A stretch of 24,550 nt of DNA from positions 1 to 24,550 of the forward strand of contig CAZZLY010000034.1 in assembly GCA_964655175.1 (NCBI GenBank). The letters run 5' to 3'. A program made the translations under genes and the position numbers. Positions 7,375 to 15,034 of the stretch are shown here, piece after piece. The notes under the pieces are model-generated. The model was given only the letters and a program-made list of their open reading frames with translations, made no database searches and was not told where the DNA came from. The number at the start of each line of letters is the position of its first letter. The stretch's first letter is position 1. Origin of the DNA: JAIOPA01 sp964655175. GTDB lineage: Bacteria > Eisenbacteria > RBG-16-71-46.

Positions 7375-8808
7375 TCAGGCTGCGTCGCTATGGCTGGGAT
7401 TCCCCTGCCCCGTGGCGTGGAGGTCGTAGAGCTTCATGCGGTAGCGCAGTTTGTCGCGCTTGAGGTTCAGCAGTTCCGCGGTGCGGCTCTGGTTCCACTT
7501 GGTAGCATACGAGGCACGCAGTATCAAGGCTCGCTCCAGCTCCTCGACGAGGGGCTCGAACGGGATGCCCGAGGCGGGGATCATGCCCGTCAGGGCGTCG
7601 TCCACGCGCTGGCCGAGCGTCGCCTCGTCGGCCGCGCGGACGCGGGCCGACAGCTTGAGGTGCTGCGCCTCGATCCACTCGCCGCTCTCCAGCAGCACCG
7701 TGCGCTCCATGAGGTTCTTGAGCTCACGGATGTTGCCCGGCCAGTTGTACGCGGTGAGCGCCTCCTCGGCCGACGGCGCGATGCCCCGGAACGTCTTCTT
7801 GAAGGCCTTCGAGAAGCGCTCGAGGAACAGACGCGCCAGCGGCAGCACGTCCTCGCGTCGCTCGCGCAGCGGCGGCACGTGCAGCGGCACGACCTTGAGG
7901 CGGTAGTACAGGTCCTCGCGGAACGTGCCCTCCTTGACCATCTTCTCGAGGTCCTGGTTGGTCGCCGAGATGATGCGCAGGTTGACGGCGATGTCCTTGG
8001 TGCCGCCGACGCGCCGGAACGTGCGACGCTCGAGCACGCGCAGGAGCTTGACCTGCAGCATGGGCGCCATCTCACCGATCTCGTCCAGGAACAGCGTGCC
8101 GCCGTTGGCCATCTCCATGAGACCCAGCTTCTGCGCACGCGCGTCCGTGAACGCGCCCTTCTCGTGACCGAACAGCTCGGACTCGAGCAGCTCGGCCGGG
8201 ATGGCCGCGCAGTTGATCTCGACGAACGGCTGCGCGTGACGGGCGCTCATGCGATGCACGAGATTGGCGAAGTACTCCTTGCCCGTGCCGCTCTCGCCCT
8301 CGATGAGCACGCTGGTGGTGTCGCCGCGCGCGACCTGCTCGGCGATGGCGTACGCCTCCTGCATGACCGGGGCCGACGAATGCAGGAAGTCCTCGTCGCT
8401 GAACGCCTGATGCCGCAGGCGACGCAGCTCGAGGAACATCTTCTGCGACTCGAGCGCGCGCGAGGCGAGCGCGAGCAGCTCCTCCTGCTCGAACGGCTTC
8501 TTCATGAACCAGTAGGCGCCCGCGCTCATGGCCTCGACGGCCACCTCGAGCTCGCCGAACGCGGTCATGAGCACGACCGCGACCTCGGGCTGCATGCGCT
8601 TGATCTCGCGCAGCAGGTCGAGCCCACTGCCGTCGGGCAGCTTGAGGTCGAGGAACGCGAGGTCCGGCATGTCGCGTTCGATGGCCGCGCGGGCCTCACG
8701 GATCGAGTCGACGCCGCGGACGATGTGCCCATCGTCCTCGAGCGCACGGACCACGAAGTGGCGGATGGAATCCTGATCCTCGACCACGAGGATGTTGGCC
8801 TTGTTCAT
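7375..8808 (-). CDS. Sigma-54-dependent response regulator (NtrC family)
   Basis: A 477-residue transcription activator with the classic three-part layout. The receiver domain (1-120) carries the phosphoacceptor D54 in FLDLKLPDGSG, with T82 and K104 as the conserved switch residues. The AAA+ domain (about 140-375) has the Walker A GESGTGKE at 171-178, the sigma-54 contact loop as GAFTDA at 218-223 (usual form GAFTGA), Walker B GTLFLDEIGEM near 237, and the arginine-finger region REDLYYRL. The C-terminal Fis-type helix-turn-helix (about 420-463) contains WNQSRTAELLNLKRDKLRYRMK. It should bind enhancer sites and open sigma-54 promoters when phosphorylated. The start ATG at 8808 has a strong GGAGGT site and overlaps the kinase stop by 4 bases (ATGA), so the kinase is its partner. 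Target genes are not evident in the window. Confidence 0.96.
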   Translation of the reverse strand: MNKANILVVEDQDSIRHFVVRALEDDGHIVRGVDSIREARAAIERDMPDLAFLDLKLPDGSGLDLLREIKRMQPEVAVVLMTAFGELEVAVEAMSAGAYWFMKKPFEQEELLALASRALESQKMFLELRRLRHQAFSDEDFLHSSAPVMQEAYAIAEQVARGDTTSVLIEGESGTGKEYFANLVHRMSARHAQPFVEINCAAIPAELLESELFGHEKGAFTDARAQKLGLMEMANGGTLFLDEIGEMAPMLQVKLLRVLERRTFRRVGGTKDIAVNLRIISATNQDLEKMVKEGTFREDLYYRLKVVPLHVPPLRERREDVLPLARLFLERFSKAFKKTFRGIAPSAEEALTAYNWPGNIRELKNLMERTVLLESGEWIEAQHLKLSARVRAADEATLGQRVDDALTGMIPASGIPFEPLVEELERALILRASYATKWNQSRTAELLNLKRDKLRYRMKLYDLHATGQGNPSHSDAA

Positions 8809-10700
8809 CGTGCACCTCCCTGGGTTCCCCTCGGCAGCTCCACGGTGAAGGTCGCGCCCTGTCCCGGCGCGCTCTGCACCGTGAGGCTTCCTCCGTGGCG
8901 TTTGACGATGTCGTGAGTGATGTAGAGACCGAGCCCGGTACCCTTGGGCTTGGTCGTGAAGAACGGTTCGAACAGGGTCTTCTGCGTCTCGGCGTCGATC
9001 CCCGAGCCCGTGTCGGTCACCGTGGTGACGACCGTGCCGTCGGGGCCGTCCGGCGCCGTGACGCGGACGGTGATGCGACCTCCCTCATGCGAGGCTTCGG
9101 CCGCGTTCTTGAGCAGGTTGATGAACACCTGCTGCATCTGGTCGGCATCGTGCGGCACGGGCGGCAGCGTCACCGGCGGCTCCCACGTCAGCGTCACGCC
9201 GCGCTCCTCGAGCACCCCGGCCACGGACTGCGTCGCGCGCCGCAGCGTCTCGGTGAGCGACTTGGGCTCGAGGTCGAGCCGGCGCGGATGGGTGACGTCG
9301 AACAGCTGCTGCACGATGCCGTCGAGCCGCCGGATCTCGCGCTGCACGAACTCCAGATTCTCGAGTTCGGCCGGTTGGTCCTTGAGCACGCGGGCGAGCC
9401 GCTTCACGCCCATGCCGATGCCGGTGAGCGGATTGCGGATCTCGTGCGCCACGCCGGTCGTGAACCGCCCCAGCGCCGCGAGCTGGTCGAGCTGTCGCGC
9501 CCGCTCCTCGGCCGCGCGCAGCGGCGTGAGGTCGAGGAACGTGGCGATCGCACCGTAGGCCCGACCCTGACCGTCGCACAGCTGCGAGCTCGTCAGGCGC
9601 ACGGGCAGCGCACGGCCCGCCGGCGTCTGGAGCACCAGCTCGTGACGCAGCGTGGGGCGGCCGGTGGTCAACGTGTCGCGGATGATCCGCTCGCCGGTCG
9701 GGCCGAACAGCGTCTCGACGCGGCGACCGCGGGCGGTCTCCTCGTCGAGCCCCAGGAGTTCCTGCGCGTTGGCATTGAGGCTGAGCACCGCGCCGGCGTT
9801 GTCGAACGCCACGAGCGCGCTGGGCATGGAGTCGAGCACGTCGGCCAGGAAGCGCTCGTTGCGCGCCAGGTCGTGCACGAGCCGCGCGTTCTCGACCATG
9901 GGCGCGATCGTGAACGCCACGGCCTCGAGCCGCGTGCGCTCCCCCGCCGGCGGCGGCGGGGCGCCGGGCCCGCGCGCGGCGGCGAGCACGCCCAGCAGCG
10001 GCAGACGCGGACACGCCACACAGGTGCGCTGCGCCGCCTCGACCTCGGCGCGCCACGCGGCCACGTCGGCGCCCGGCGGCGGCACCAGCGCGCGCGCGTG
10101 GGCGGGACAGTCGGTGCAGGCCTCGGCGGGCGTCCCGCTCGCCGACCCCGCGCGCTCGAGCGGCACGCACACGGTCCACGATTGCTCGGCGAACACGCGC
10201 GCCAGAGGATGTCCCTCGGGCAGCACGAGCGCCGGGTGGTGCGCCGGATCGTGGTGCTCCACCGCGCGGTCCTGCCACAGCGCGCGCGGCAGCGTGCCGC
10301 CGGTGCCCACGAGCGGCACCTCGACGGGCACGAGCGAACCGCCGTGCGCCCACGTGCCCGTGAGCACGCCGCGCTCCCGATCGACGAGCAACAGGCCGAC
10401 CTGGGCGAAGTCGAGCACCCCGCGCAGGTAGCGCGTGATGCGCCGCGTCGCCTCGGCCGCATCGCGCGTGCCGGCGAGCGAGCTGGCGACCTCGCGCAGG
10501 GACGACAACTGGACGTGCGACTCGATCAGACGACGGTGCGCCCGCTCGAGGTCGTCCACGAGCCGGCCCGTCATCTGCACGAGCGCATCGGTGTCGTCGG
10601 ATGTGGCGAGGCCCGGCTGTCCCGTTCCGTGGGACAGACCGCGTACCTCTTCGGCCCGGCGCAGGAGATCGCGCAGGGATTCCCGGTTCGATTCGGCCAT
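8805..10700 (-). CDS. Soluble GAF-PAS histidine kinase
   Basis: A 631-residue sensor kinase with no membrane helix, so it is probably cytoplasmic. From the N-terminus it has a helical start (1-65), a GAF-like sensor (about 66-275), a PAS domain (about 283-395), a HisKA dimerisation domain with the phospho-accepting H419 in GVAHEIRNPLTG, and an ATPase domain with the N box FINLLKNAAEAS (N532), G1 box DTGSGID (563-569) and G2 box GTGLGL (587-592). The GAF domain holds five cysteines: C178 and two CxxCP pairs, C195/C198 and C227/C230, which could bind a metal or iron-sulfur cluster or act as a thiol switch. The ATG at 10700 is preceded by only a weak ribosome site. The gene overlaps the response regulator by 4 bases and is its likely partner. 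Confidence 0.95.
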   Translation of the reverse strand: MAESNRESLRDLLRRAEEVRGLSHGTGQPGLATSDDTDALVQMTGRLVDDLERAHRRLIESHVQLSSLREVASSLAGTRDAAEATRRITRYLRGVLDFAQVGLLLVDRERGVLTGTWAHGGSLVPVEVPLVGTGGTLPRALWQDRAVEHHDPAHHPALVLPEGHPLARVFAEQSWTVCVPLERAGSASGTPAEACTDCPAHARALVPPPGADVAAWRAEVEAAQRTCVACPRLPLLGVLAAARGPGAPPPPAGERTRLEAVAFTIAPMVENARLVHDLARNERFLADVLDSMPSALVAFDNAGAVLSLNANAQELLGLDEETARGRRVETLFGPTGERIIRDTLTTGRPTLRHELVLQTPAGRALPVRLTSSQLCDGQGRAYGAIATFLDLTPLRAAEERARQLDQLAALGRFTTGVAHEIRNPLTGIGMGVKRLARVLKDQPAELENLEFVQREIRRLDGIVQQLFDVTHPRRLDLEPKSLTETLRRATQSVAGVLEERGVTLTWEPPVTLPPVPHDADQMQQVFINLLKNAAEASHEGGRITVRVTAPDGPDGTVVTTVTDTGSGIDAETQKTLFEPFFTTKPKGTGLGLYITHDIVKRHGGSLTVQSAPGQGATFTVELPRGTQGGAR

Positions 10701-10885
10701 GGGACCGTATCGCGAGGCGTCGGAGGGGACCGACGACTCGGTCTGCTGGAGACCACCGGAACCGCATCGCCGTTCAGGGCGGGTGGGCGATGCGGTCCTG
10801 TTCCGTGTTCAGCGCCGTCCGGGTCGCCCCGGACGGGTGTCGCGTCGCGGTCGGGCCGTCGTGGCCCCGGTCCGCGGGTGCTGCC
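10701..10885. other. Intergenic region with three stem-loops
   Basis: This 185-base spacer between the aminotransferase stop and the kinase start contains three perfect inverted repeats. They are 10815-10823 with 10828-10836 (9 bp, loop TCGC), 10761-10771 with 10786-10796 (11 bp, 14-base loop), and 10718-10723 with 10730-10735 (6 bp, loop AGGGGA). The first, nearest the aminotransferase stop, is the likeliest terminator of the sugar operon, although no U-tract follows. I could not identify a convincing kinase promoter or a sigma-54 -24/-12 site. Confidence 0.45.
10815..10836 (-). terminator. Terminator-like hairpin after the sugar operon
   Basis: A perfect 9-bp GC-rich stem (CCGTCCGGG/CCCGGACGG) with a TCGC loop, 50 bases past the aminotransferase stop. 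It lacks a following T-run, as is common in GC-rich genomes, so termination there is probable but unproven. Confidence 0.45.
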
Positions 10886-12010
10886 TCAGGCCTTGTCCAC
10901 GAACTCCAGGACCGTCTGCGCCACGTGGCGGATCTGGTCCTCGGTGAGCTCGGGGTAGATCGGCAGCGCGATCGTCTCGTTCGCGGCTGCTTCCGAGTGC
11001 GGCATGTCACCGGCCTTGTAGCCGAGCGACGCGAAGCACTTCTGGAGGTGCAGCGGGACCGGGTAGTAGATCTCGCAGCCGATGTTCTTGTCGGTCAGGT
11101 GCTTCTTGAGCTCGTCGCGCTTGGGCACACGGACGACGTACTGGTTGTAGATGTGACGCGTGCGCGGGTCGTGGTACGGACGGCCGACCTTCGAGCCCTC
11201 GAACAGCGCGTTGTACAGCGCGGCGTTCTTGGCGCGGCCCTCGCTCCAACGGTCGAGGTGGCGCAGCTTCACGCGCAGGATCGCCGCCTGCAGCGCGTCG
11301 AGTCGCGAGTTCGTGCCGACGAGCGAGTGGAAGTACTTGGGCTTCGCGCCGTGGTTGCAGAGCAGGCGCGCCTTGTCGGCGAGCTCGGGGTTGTTCGTCG
11401 TGATCATGCCGCCGTCGCCGGCGCCGCCCAGGTTCTTGGACGGGAAGAACGAGAACGTCCCGAAGTCGCACATGGAACCCGAGCGCTTGCCCTCCCACTC
11501 CGAGCCGATCGACTGCGCCGCATCCTCGATCAGGTAGATCTGGTGCTTGTCGCAGATCGCCTTGATCGCCGGGACGTCGCAGCACTGGCCGAACAGCGAC
11601 ACGGCCACGACCGCCTTGGTGCGCGGCGTGATCGCGGCCTCGAGCCGGTGCGGGTCCAGGTTGTACGTGCGCGGGTCGATGTCCACGAACACCGGCGTGG
11701 CGCCGTTGTTGGCGATCGTGCCGGCGGTGGCGAAGAACGAGTAGGCCGGCGAGATCACCTCGTCGCCGGGGCCGATGCCGAGCGTCCACATGGCCATGAG
11801 CAGCGCGTCCGTGCCCGAGGCACAGGCGACGGCGTGCGGCACCTGCGAGTAGCGCGCGACCTCCTCCTCGAGGCCCGTGACCTCCGGGCCGCCGATGAAG
11901 TAGCAGCTCTCCATGACGCGGCGCACGGCGTCGTCGACCTCGGCGCGGATGGTGTCGTACTGCGCGCGCAGGTCGAGGAGCGGCACCTTGATCGTCGTGT
12001 TCGTGGACAT
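10886..12010 (-). CDS. DegT/DnrJ/EryC1-type PLP sugar aminotransferase (WbpE/WlbC-like)
   Basis: A 374-residue PLP enzyme of the sugar aminotransferase family. Key residues are visible: the PLP-binding lysine K192 in FFPSKNLGGAGDGG, D163 and Q166 in IEDAAQSIG, and the ACASGTDAL phosphate-binding loop near residue 65. Its place directly after a WlbA-type dehydrogenase and a hexapeptide acetyltransferase argues that it aminates the 3-keto UDP-GlcNAc uronic acid, the WbpE/WlbC step, with glutamate as amino donor. The start ATG at 12010 follows the acetyltransferase stop by 51 bases, with a GAGGG stretch upstream. It is the last gene of the operon. Other DegT enzymes use 4-keto sugars, so the substrate is inferred from context. 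Confidence 0.93.
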   Translation of the reverse strand: MSTNTTIKVPLLDLRAQYDTIRAEVDDAVRRVMESCYFIGGPEVTGLEEEVARYSQVPHAVACASGTDALLMAMWTLGIGPGDEVISPAYSFFATAGTIANNGATPVFVDIDPRTYNLDPHRLEAAITPRTKAVVAVSLFGQCCDVPAIKAICDKHQIYLIEDAAQSIGSEWEGKRSGSMCDFGTFSFFPSKNLGGAGDGGMITTNNPELADKARLLCNHGAKPKYFHSLVGTNSRLDALQAAILRVKLRHLDRWSEGRAKNAALYNALFEGSKVGRPYHDPRTRHIYNQYVVRVPKRDELKKHLTDKNIGCEIYYPVPLHLQKCFASLGYKAGDMPHSEAAANETIALPIYPELTEDQIRHVAQTVLEFVDKA

Positions 12011-12061
12011 CGTGAAGGTTCCCTCGTTCTCCGGGCGTCCCCGGGGTGTGGCCGGTGGCGC

Positions 12062-12820
12062 TTACGCGTCCACCCAGCCCTGGTTCTCGAGCAGCTGTTC
12101 GACGGGCACGTCCCGCCACGGCTTCGCGGGCTTGCCCACCACCACGGTGCGGGCCGGCACGTCGCGCGTCACGGTGGAGCCGGCGGCGACCAGACCATCC
12201 TCGTGGATGGTCACGCCGGGCAGCGTCACGCTGCCGGCGCCGATGCGCCCGCCCTTCCTCACCGTCACGCCCTTGAAGTGCTTGAACCGCTCCTGCGTGC
12301 GACCCACGAAATTGTCGTTCGACGTCACCACGCCGGGGGCCACGAACACGCGGTCCTCGAGCGTGGAGTAGGCGCACAGATAGCACTCGCTCTCGAGTTT
12401 GCAGTAGCGCCCCACACTGCAGAAGTTCTCGATCGTCACGCCCCGCCCGACGATCGTCCCCCGCCCCACGGTGACGTTCTCGCGCACCGTGGACAGGTCG
12501 GCCATGAGCACCTTGCCGTCGATCGCCGCGCCGCGGTAAAGCACCACGCCCGTGCCCACGATGCAGACGTCGCCCACCGTGAGCGGCGGCAGCACCTGAT
12601 CGGTCGTGGTCGCGGAGTTGGCGGCCTTCATGGGCACTTTGCCGAGCGAGGCGTGGTCGTCGATGCGCACGTGCGCGCCGACCACGGTGTCGGCGTGGAT
12701 GACGACGTGGTTCCCGAGCTTGCAGCCCTCGCCCAACGTGACGTTGGCGCCGATGACGCAGAACTCGCCCAGCGTGACGCCGGGGCCGAGCTGGGCGGAC
12801 GGATGGATGACGCTGGTCAT
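12062..12820 (-). CDS. Left-handed beta-helix N-acetyltransferase (WbpD/WlbB-like)
   Basis: A 252-residue protein built almost entirely of hexapeptide repeats (for example IHPSAQLGPGVTLGEFCVIGANVTLGEG), which fold into the left-handed beta-helix of acetyl-CoA-dependent acetyltransferases. The C-terminal half carries features of the WbpD/WlbB group: VTSNDNFVGRTQER, a stretch of RIGAGSVTLPGVTIHEDGLV, and GKPAKPWRDV. The predicted reaction is N-acetylation of the 3-amino group of UDP-2-acetamido-3-amino-glucuronic acid. It is longer than typical WbpD (about 190 residues), with an LpxA-like run of extra N-terminal coils and an insertion around KVPMKAANSATTTDQ. The ATG at 12820 overlaps the upstream stop by 4 bases and has an AGGAG site five bases away. 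Confidence 0.9.
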   Translation of the reverse strand: MTSVIHPSAQLGPGVTLGEFCVIGANVTLGEGCKLGNHVVIHADTVVGAHVRIDDHASLGKVPMKAANSATTTDQVLPPLTVGDVCIVGTGVVLYRGAAIDGKVLMADLSTVRENVTVGRGTIVGRGVTIENFCSVGRYCKLESECYLCAYSTLEDRVFVAPGVVTSNDNFVGRTQERFKHFKGVTVRKGGRIGAGSVTLPGVTIHEDGLVAAGSTVTRDVPARTVVVGKPAKPWRDVPVEQLLENQGWVDA

Positions 12821-13854
12821 GCGATCTCCTGCGGCAGCGGCGCGATCGCCACGGGCTGGCCGCCGGACTTGAGCGACTTCTGCGCCGCGTCGAGCACCTT
12901 GACGACGCGCAGCCCGCCGACGCCGTCGGTGAGCGGGCGCTTGCGCTCGCGGATGCACTCGACGAAGTGCTGGCACTCGAGCTTGAGCGGCTCCTGCAGC
13001 GAGATCTTGGGGATCAGGATGTCGCCGCTGCGCACGGTGAGCGCGTCGCCGTACGACACGACCTGCCCGGCGCGATCGACGCCCTTGTCGTACACCTTGA
13101 TCTTCTCGCTCGCCTCCATGTCGTCGAACACCATCATCTTCTGGGTGCCGACCACGGTGAACTTGCGCAGCTTGTGCGGGTCGAGCCACGACACGTGCAC
13201 GTGCGCCATCTGGCCGCTCGCGAACCGCAGGTCCACGAACACCACGTCTTCGACGCCCGGCTGCAGGAACGCCCCACCACGCGCGGCGACGTCCACCGGC
13301 TCCTGATCCATGAGGTGCAGGATCACCGACAGGTCGTGCGGCGCGAAGCTCCACAGCGCGTTCTCGTCCTTGCGGACCTTGCCGAGGTTCACGCGCTGGC
13401 AATAGATGTAGAGCAGGTCGCCGAGCTCGCCGCTCGTGACGCTCTTCTTGAGGTACTGCACGCCCGGATGGTAGAGCAGCAGGTGCCCCACCATGAGGAT
13501 GCGACCCTTCGCCTTGGCGAGACGGCACAGCTCCTCGGCGTGCGCGACCTCGAGCGTCAGCGGCTTCTCGACGTAGACGTCCTTGCCCGCCTCGAGCAGC
13601 ACCTTGGCGAGCGGGTGATGGCTCACGGCCGAGGCCGAGACGACCACGCCCTGCACCTCGGGGTCGGCGGCGACGGCGGCGACGTCGGCGACCGCCTTCA
13701 CGCCGGGATACTGCGCCGCGGTCTTGGCGAGCCGCTGCGCGTCGGCGTCGCAGACGCTGACGAGCCGGGCGCCGGCCAGGTTCGCGAAGTTGCGAACCAG
13801 GTTGGCGCCCCAGTCACCAGTGCCCACCACAGCGATGCCGATGCGATCCGACAC
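12817..13854 (-). CDS. Gfo/Idh/MocA-type UDP-sugar 3-dehydrogenase (WlbA/WbpB-like)
   Basis: A 345-residue NAD-dependent oxidoreductase. The Rossmann motif GTGDWG is at 11-16 and the family EKP motif at 96-98. The middle part, VGHLLLYHPGVQYLKK and LLYIYCQRVNLGKVRKDENALWSFAPHDLSV split across two strands, closely follows the pattern I know from WlbA/WbpB, which oxidise C3 of UDP-N-acetylglucosaminuronic acid. The frame stays open far upstream, but the start is fixed by a perfect GGAGG at 13861-13865, six bases before the GTG at 13854. That start puts the dinucleotide-binding fold at residue 5. It is the first gene of a three-gene operon with 4-base overlap to the next. No gene for the preceding 6-dehydrogenase (wbpA) is present in the window. 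Confidence 0.93.
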   Translation of the reverse strand: MSDRIGIAVVGTGDWGANLVRNFANLAGARLVSVCDADAQRLAKTAAQYPGVKAVADVAAVAADPEVQGVVVSASAVSHHPLAKVLLEAGKDVYVEKPLTLEVAHAEELCRLAKAKGRILMVGHLLLYHPGVQYLKKSVTSGELGDLLYIYCQRVNLGKVRKDENALWSFAPHDLSVILHLMDQEPVDVAARGGAFLQPGVEDVVFVDLRFASGQMAHVHVSWLDPHKLRKFTVVGTQKMMVFDDMEASEKIKVYDKGVDRAGQVVSYGDALTVRSGDILIPKISLQEPLKLECQHFVECIRERKRPLTDGVGGLRVVKVLDAAQKSLKSGGQPVAIAPLPQEIA

Positions 13855-13918
13855 GGGAATCCTCCGAGACTGCTGCGAACGACGTTGCGGGAAGCGGGAC
13901 GGGACGTGCGAGCCTGTG

Positions 13919-13947
13919 AGGTTAGCCACCGCCCGCCGGGTGGTCAA
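13919..13947 (-). promoter_or_regulatory. Sigma-70-like promoter of the sugar operon
   Basis: On the minus strand TTGACC (13947-13942) and TAACCT (13924-13919) are separated by exactly 17 bases. They match the consensus in five and four positions. A start near 13912 would give a leader of about 58 bases to the GTG at 13854. The pair lies in the 110-base spacer after the diguanylate cyclase, supporting separate transcription of the sugar genes. Confidence 0.5.
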
Positions 13948-13964
13948 CGCGCGTCGGGACCGCT

Positions 13965-14972
13965 TCAGGCGGCCTCGCGCTGGCCTCCCTCCACCCGGTT
14001 CCGGCCCTTCCGTTTGGCCTCGTACAGCGTGCGGTCGGCCGTCTCGATGAGCGTGGTCACGTCGGCGCCGTCCTCGGGGAACTGCGCGATGCCGGTGCTG
14101 ACCGTGATCTGCCCCTTCGTGGCGAGCGGGAACGTGTGCGCGGCCACCGTGGCGCGCAGACGCTCGGCCACGGCCATGGCGCCGGCGCGATCGGTCTGCG
14201 GCAGGATCACCGTGAACTCGTCGCCGCCGTACTTGGCCACCAGATCCCACGAGCGCACGTGGTTCGCGAACAACTGCGCCATCTCGCGCAGCAGCATGCT
14301 GCCACGCACGTGCCCGTTGCGATCGTTGTAGGCCTTGAGGTTGTCCACGTCGAGCATGAGGATCGCCATGGGCTGCTGGAACCGCGCGGCGCGCTTGATC
14401 TCGCGGCGCAGCGCCGACTTGAGGTAGCGGTAGTTGTAGACCTGCGTGAGGTCGTCGGTCACCGCGAGGCGCTCGAGGTTGCTCGCCAGGCGCAGATTGT
14501 CGAGCGCGCTCGTCAGCCACGCCGCGAACAGCGCCAGCGTGCGCGCCTCGCGACCGGTGAAGCGCGTGCCCTCGACGTCGCGGTGCACGGACAGGTAGCC
14601 GTGTTCGCGCGCCCCCATCTGCAGCGGCAGGTAGAGCGCCGGCCCGGGCGTCACGCCGGGGCAACCGCGCTCGCCGGGACAGGTCGTGTCGCCGGGCTCG
14701 TTGAACACGCGCGGCTGTCGCGAGCGCAGGATCGACCACTCGAACGGCGTCGGGGTCCACGGCAGCGTGAAGCGCTCGTTCGACTCGCCCTGGCTCAGCA
14801 GGGCGTGGCGCTCGAACTTGCGGTTCCCGCCCAGCACCAGCACGACGCCGGCGGCATCGGCCAACTCGAGCGCCAGCCCGAGCGCCGTGTGCAGGAGCTC
14901 GGGACGCGAGCGCGGGCCCGAGCGACCATGGAGTTCCAACAGGCGATTGAGGAGGCGTTCACGTCCCGACAT
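13965..14972 (-). CDS. GAF-GGDEF diguanylate cyclase
   Basis: A 335-residue soluble protein that should make cyclic di-GMP from two GTP. The GAF-like sensor (about 22-160) contains a CxxxxxC pair, C98 and C104, in TTCPGERGCPG. The GGDEF domain (about 168-330) begins with DDLTQVYNYRYL, has metal-binding DVDNLK (208-213) and NDRNGH, and an intact active-site GGDEF at 249-253. RSWD at 240-243 lies exactly five residues before it, the position of the RxxD inhibitory site that binds product. The usual GD of the GHxxGD helix is GS here (S225). I chose the ATG at 14972; a TTG at 15020 would add 16 unlikely residues. It follows the UbiE gene by 62 bases and may be transcribed with it. Confidence 0.93.
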   Translation of the reverse strand: MSGRERLLNRLLELHGRSGPRSRPELLHTALGLALELADAAGVVLVLGGNRKFERHALLSQGESNERFTLPWTPTPFEWSILRSRQPRVFNEPGDTTCPGERGCPGVTPGPALYLPLQMGAREHGYLSVHRDVEGTRFTGREARTLALFAAWLTSALDNLRLASNLERLAVTDDLTQVYNYRYLKSALRREIKRAARFQQPMAILMLDVDNLKAYNDRNGHVRGSMLLREMAQLFANHVRSWDLVAKYGGDEFTVILPQTDRAGAMAVAERLRATVAAHTFPLATKGQITVSTGIAQFPEDGADVTTLIETADRTLYEAKRKGRNRVEGGQREAA

Positions 14973-15034
14973 GGCAGGGGCCCTCGGTGGATTGGGTGAA
15001 ATCCCACTCCGATGAGGCAACCGCCGTGCCAGTG

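Noticed and set aside
8895..13306. Long plus-strand open frames opposite the kinase and the sugar genes
   Set aside because: They mirror the GC3-biased minus-strand genes and contain no family motif; the minus-strand genes explain the sequence fully.
12817..14760. A 647-codon frame suggesting a fusion of an N-terminal part to the Gfo/Idh oxidoreductase
   Set aside because: The upstream part is antisense-like and overlaps the GGDEF gene in another frame. A perfect GGAGG before the GTG at 13854 sets the real start.
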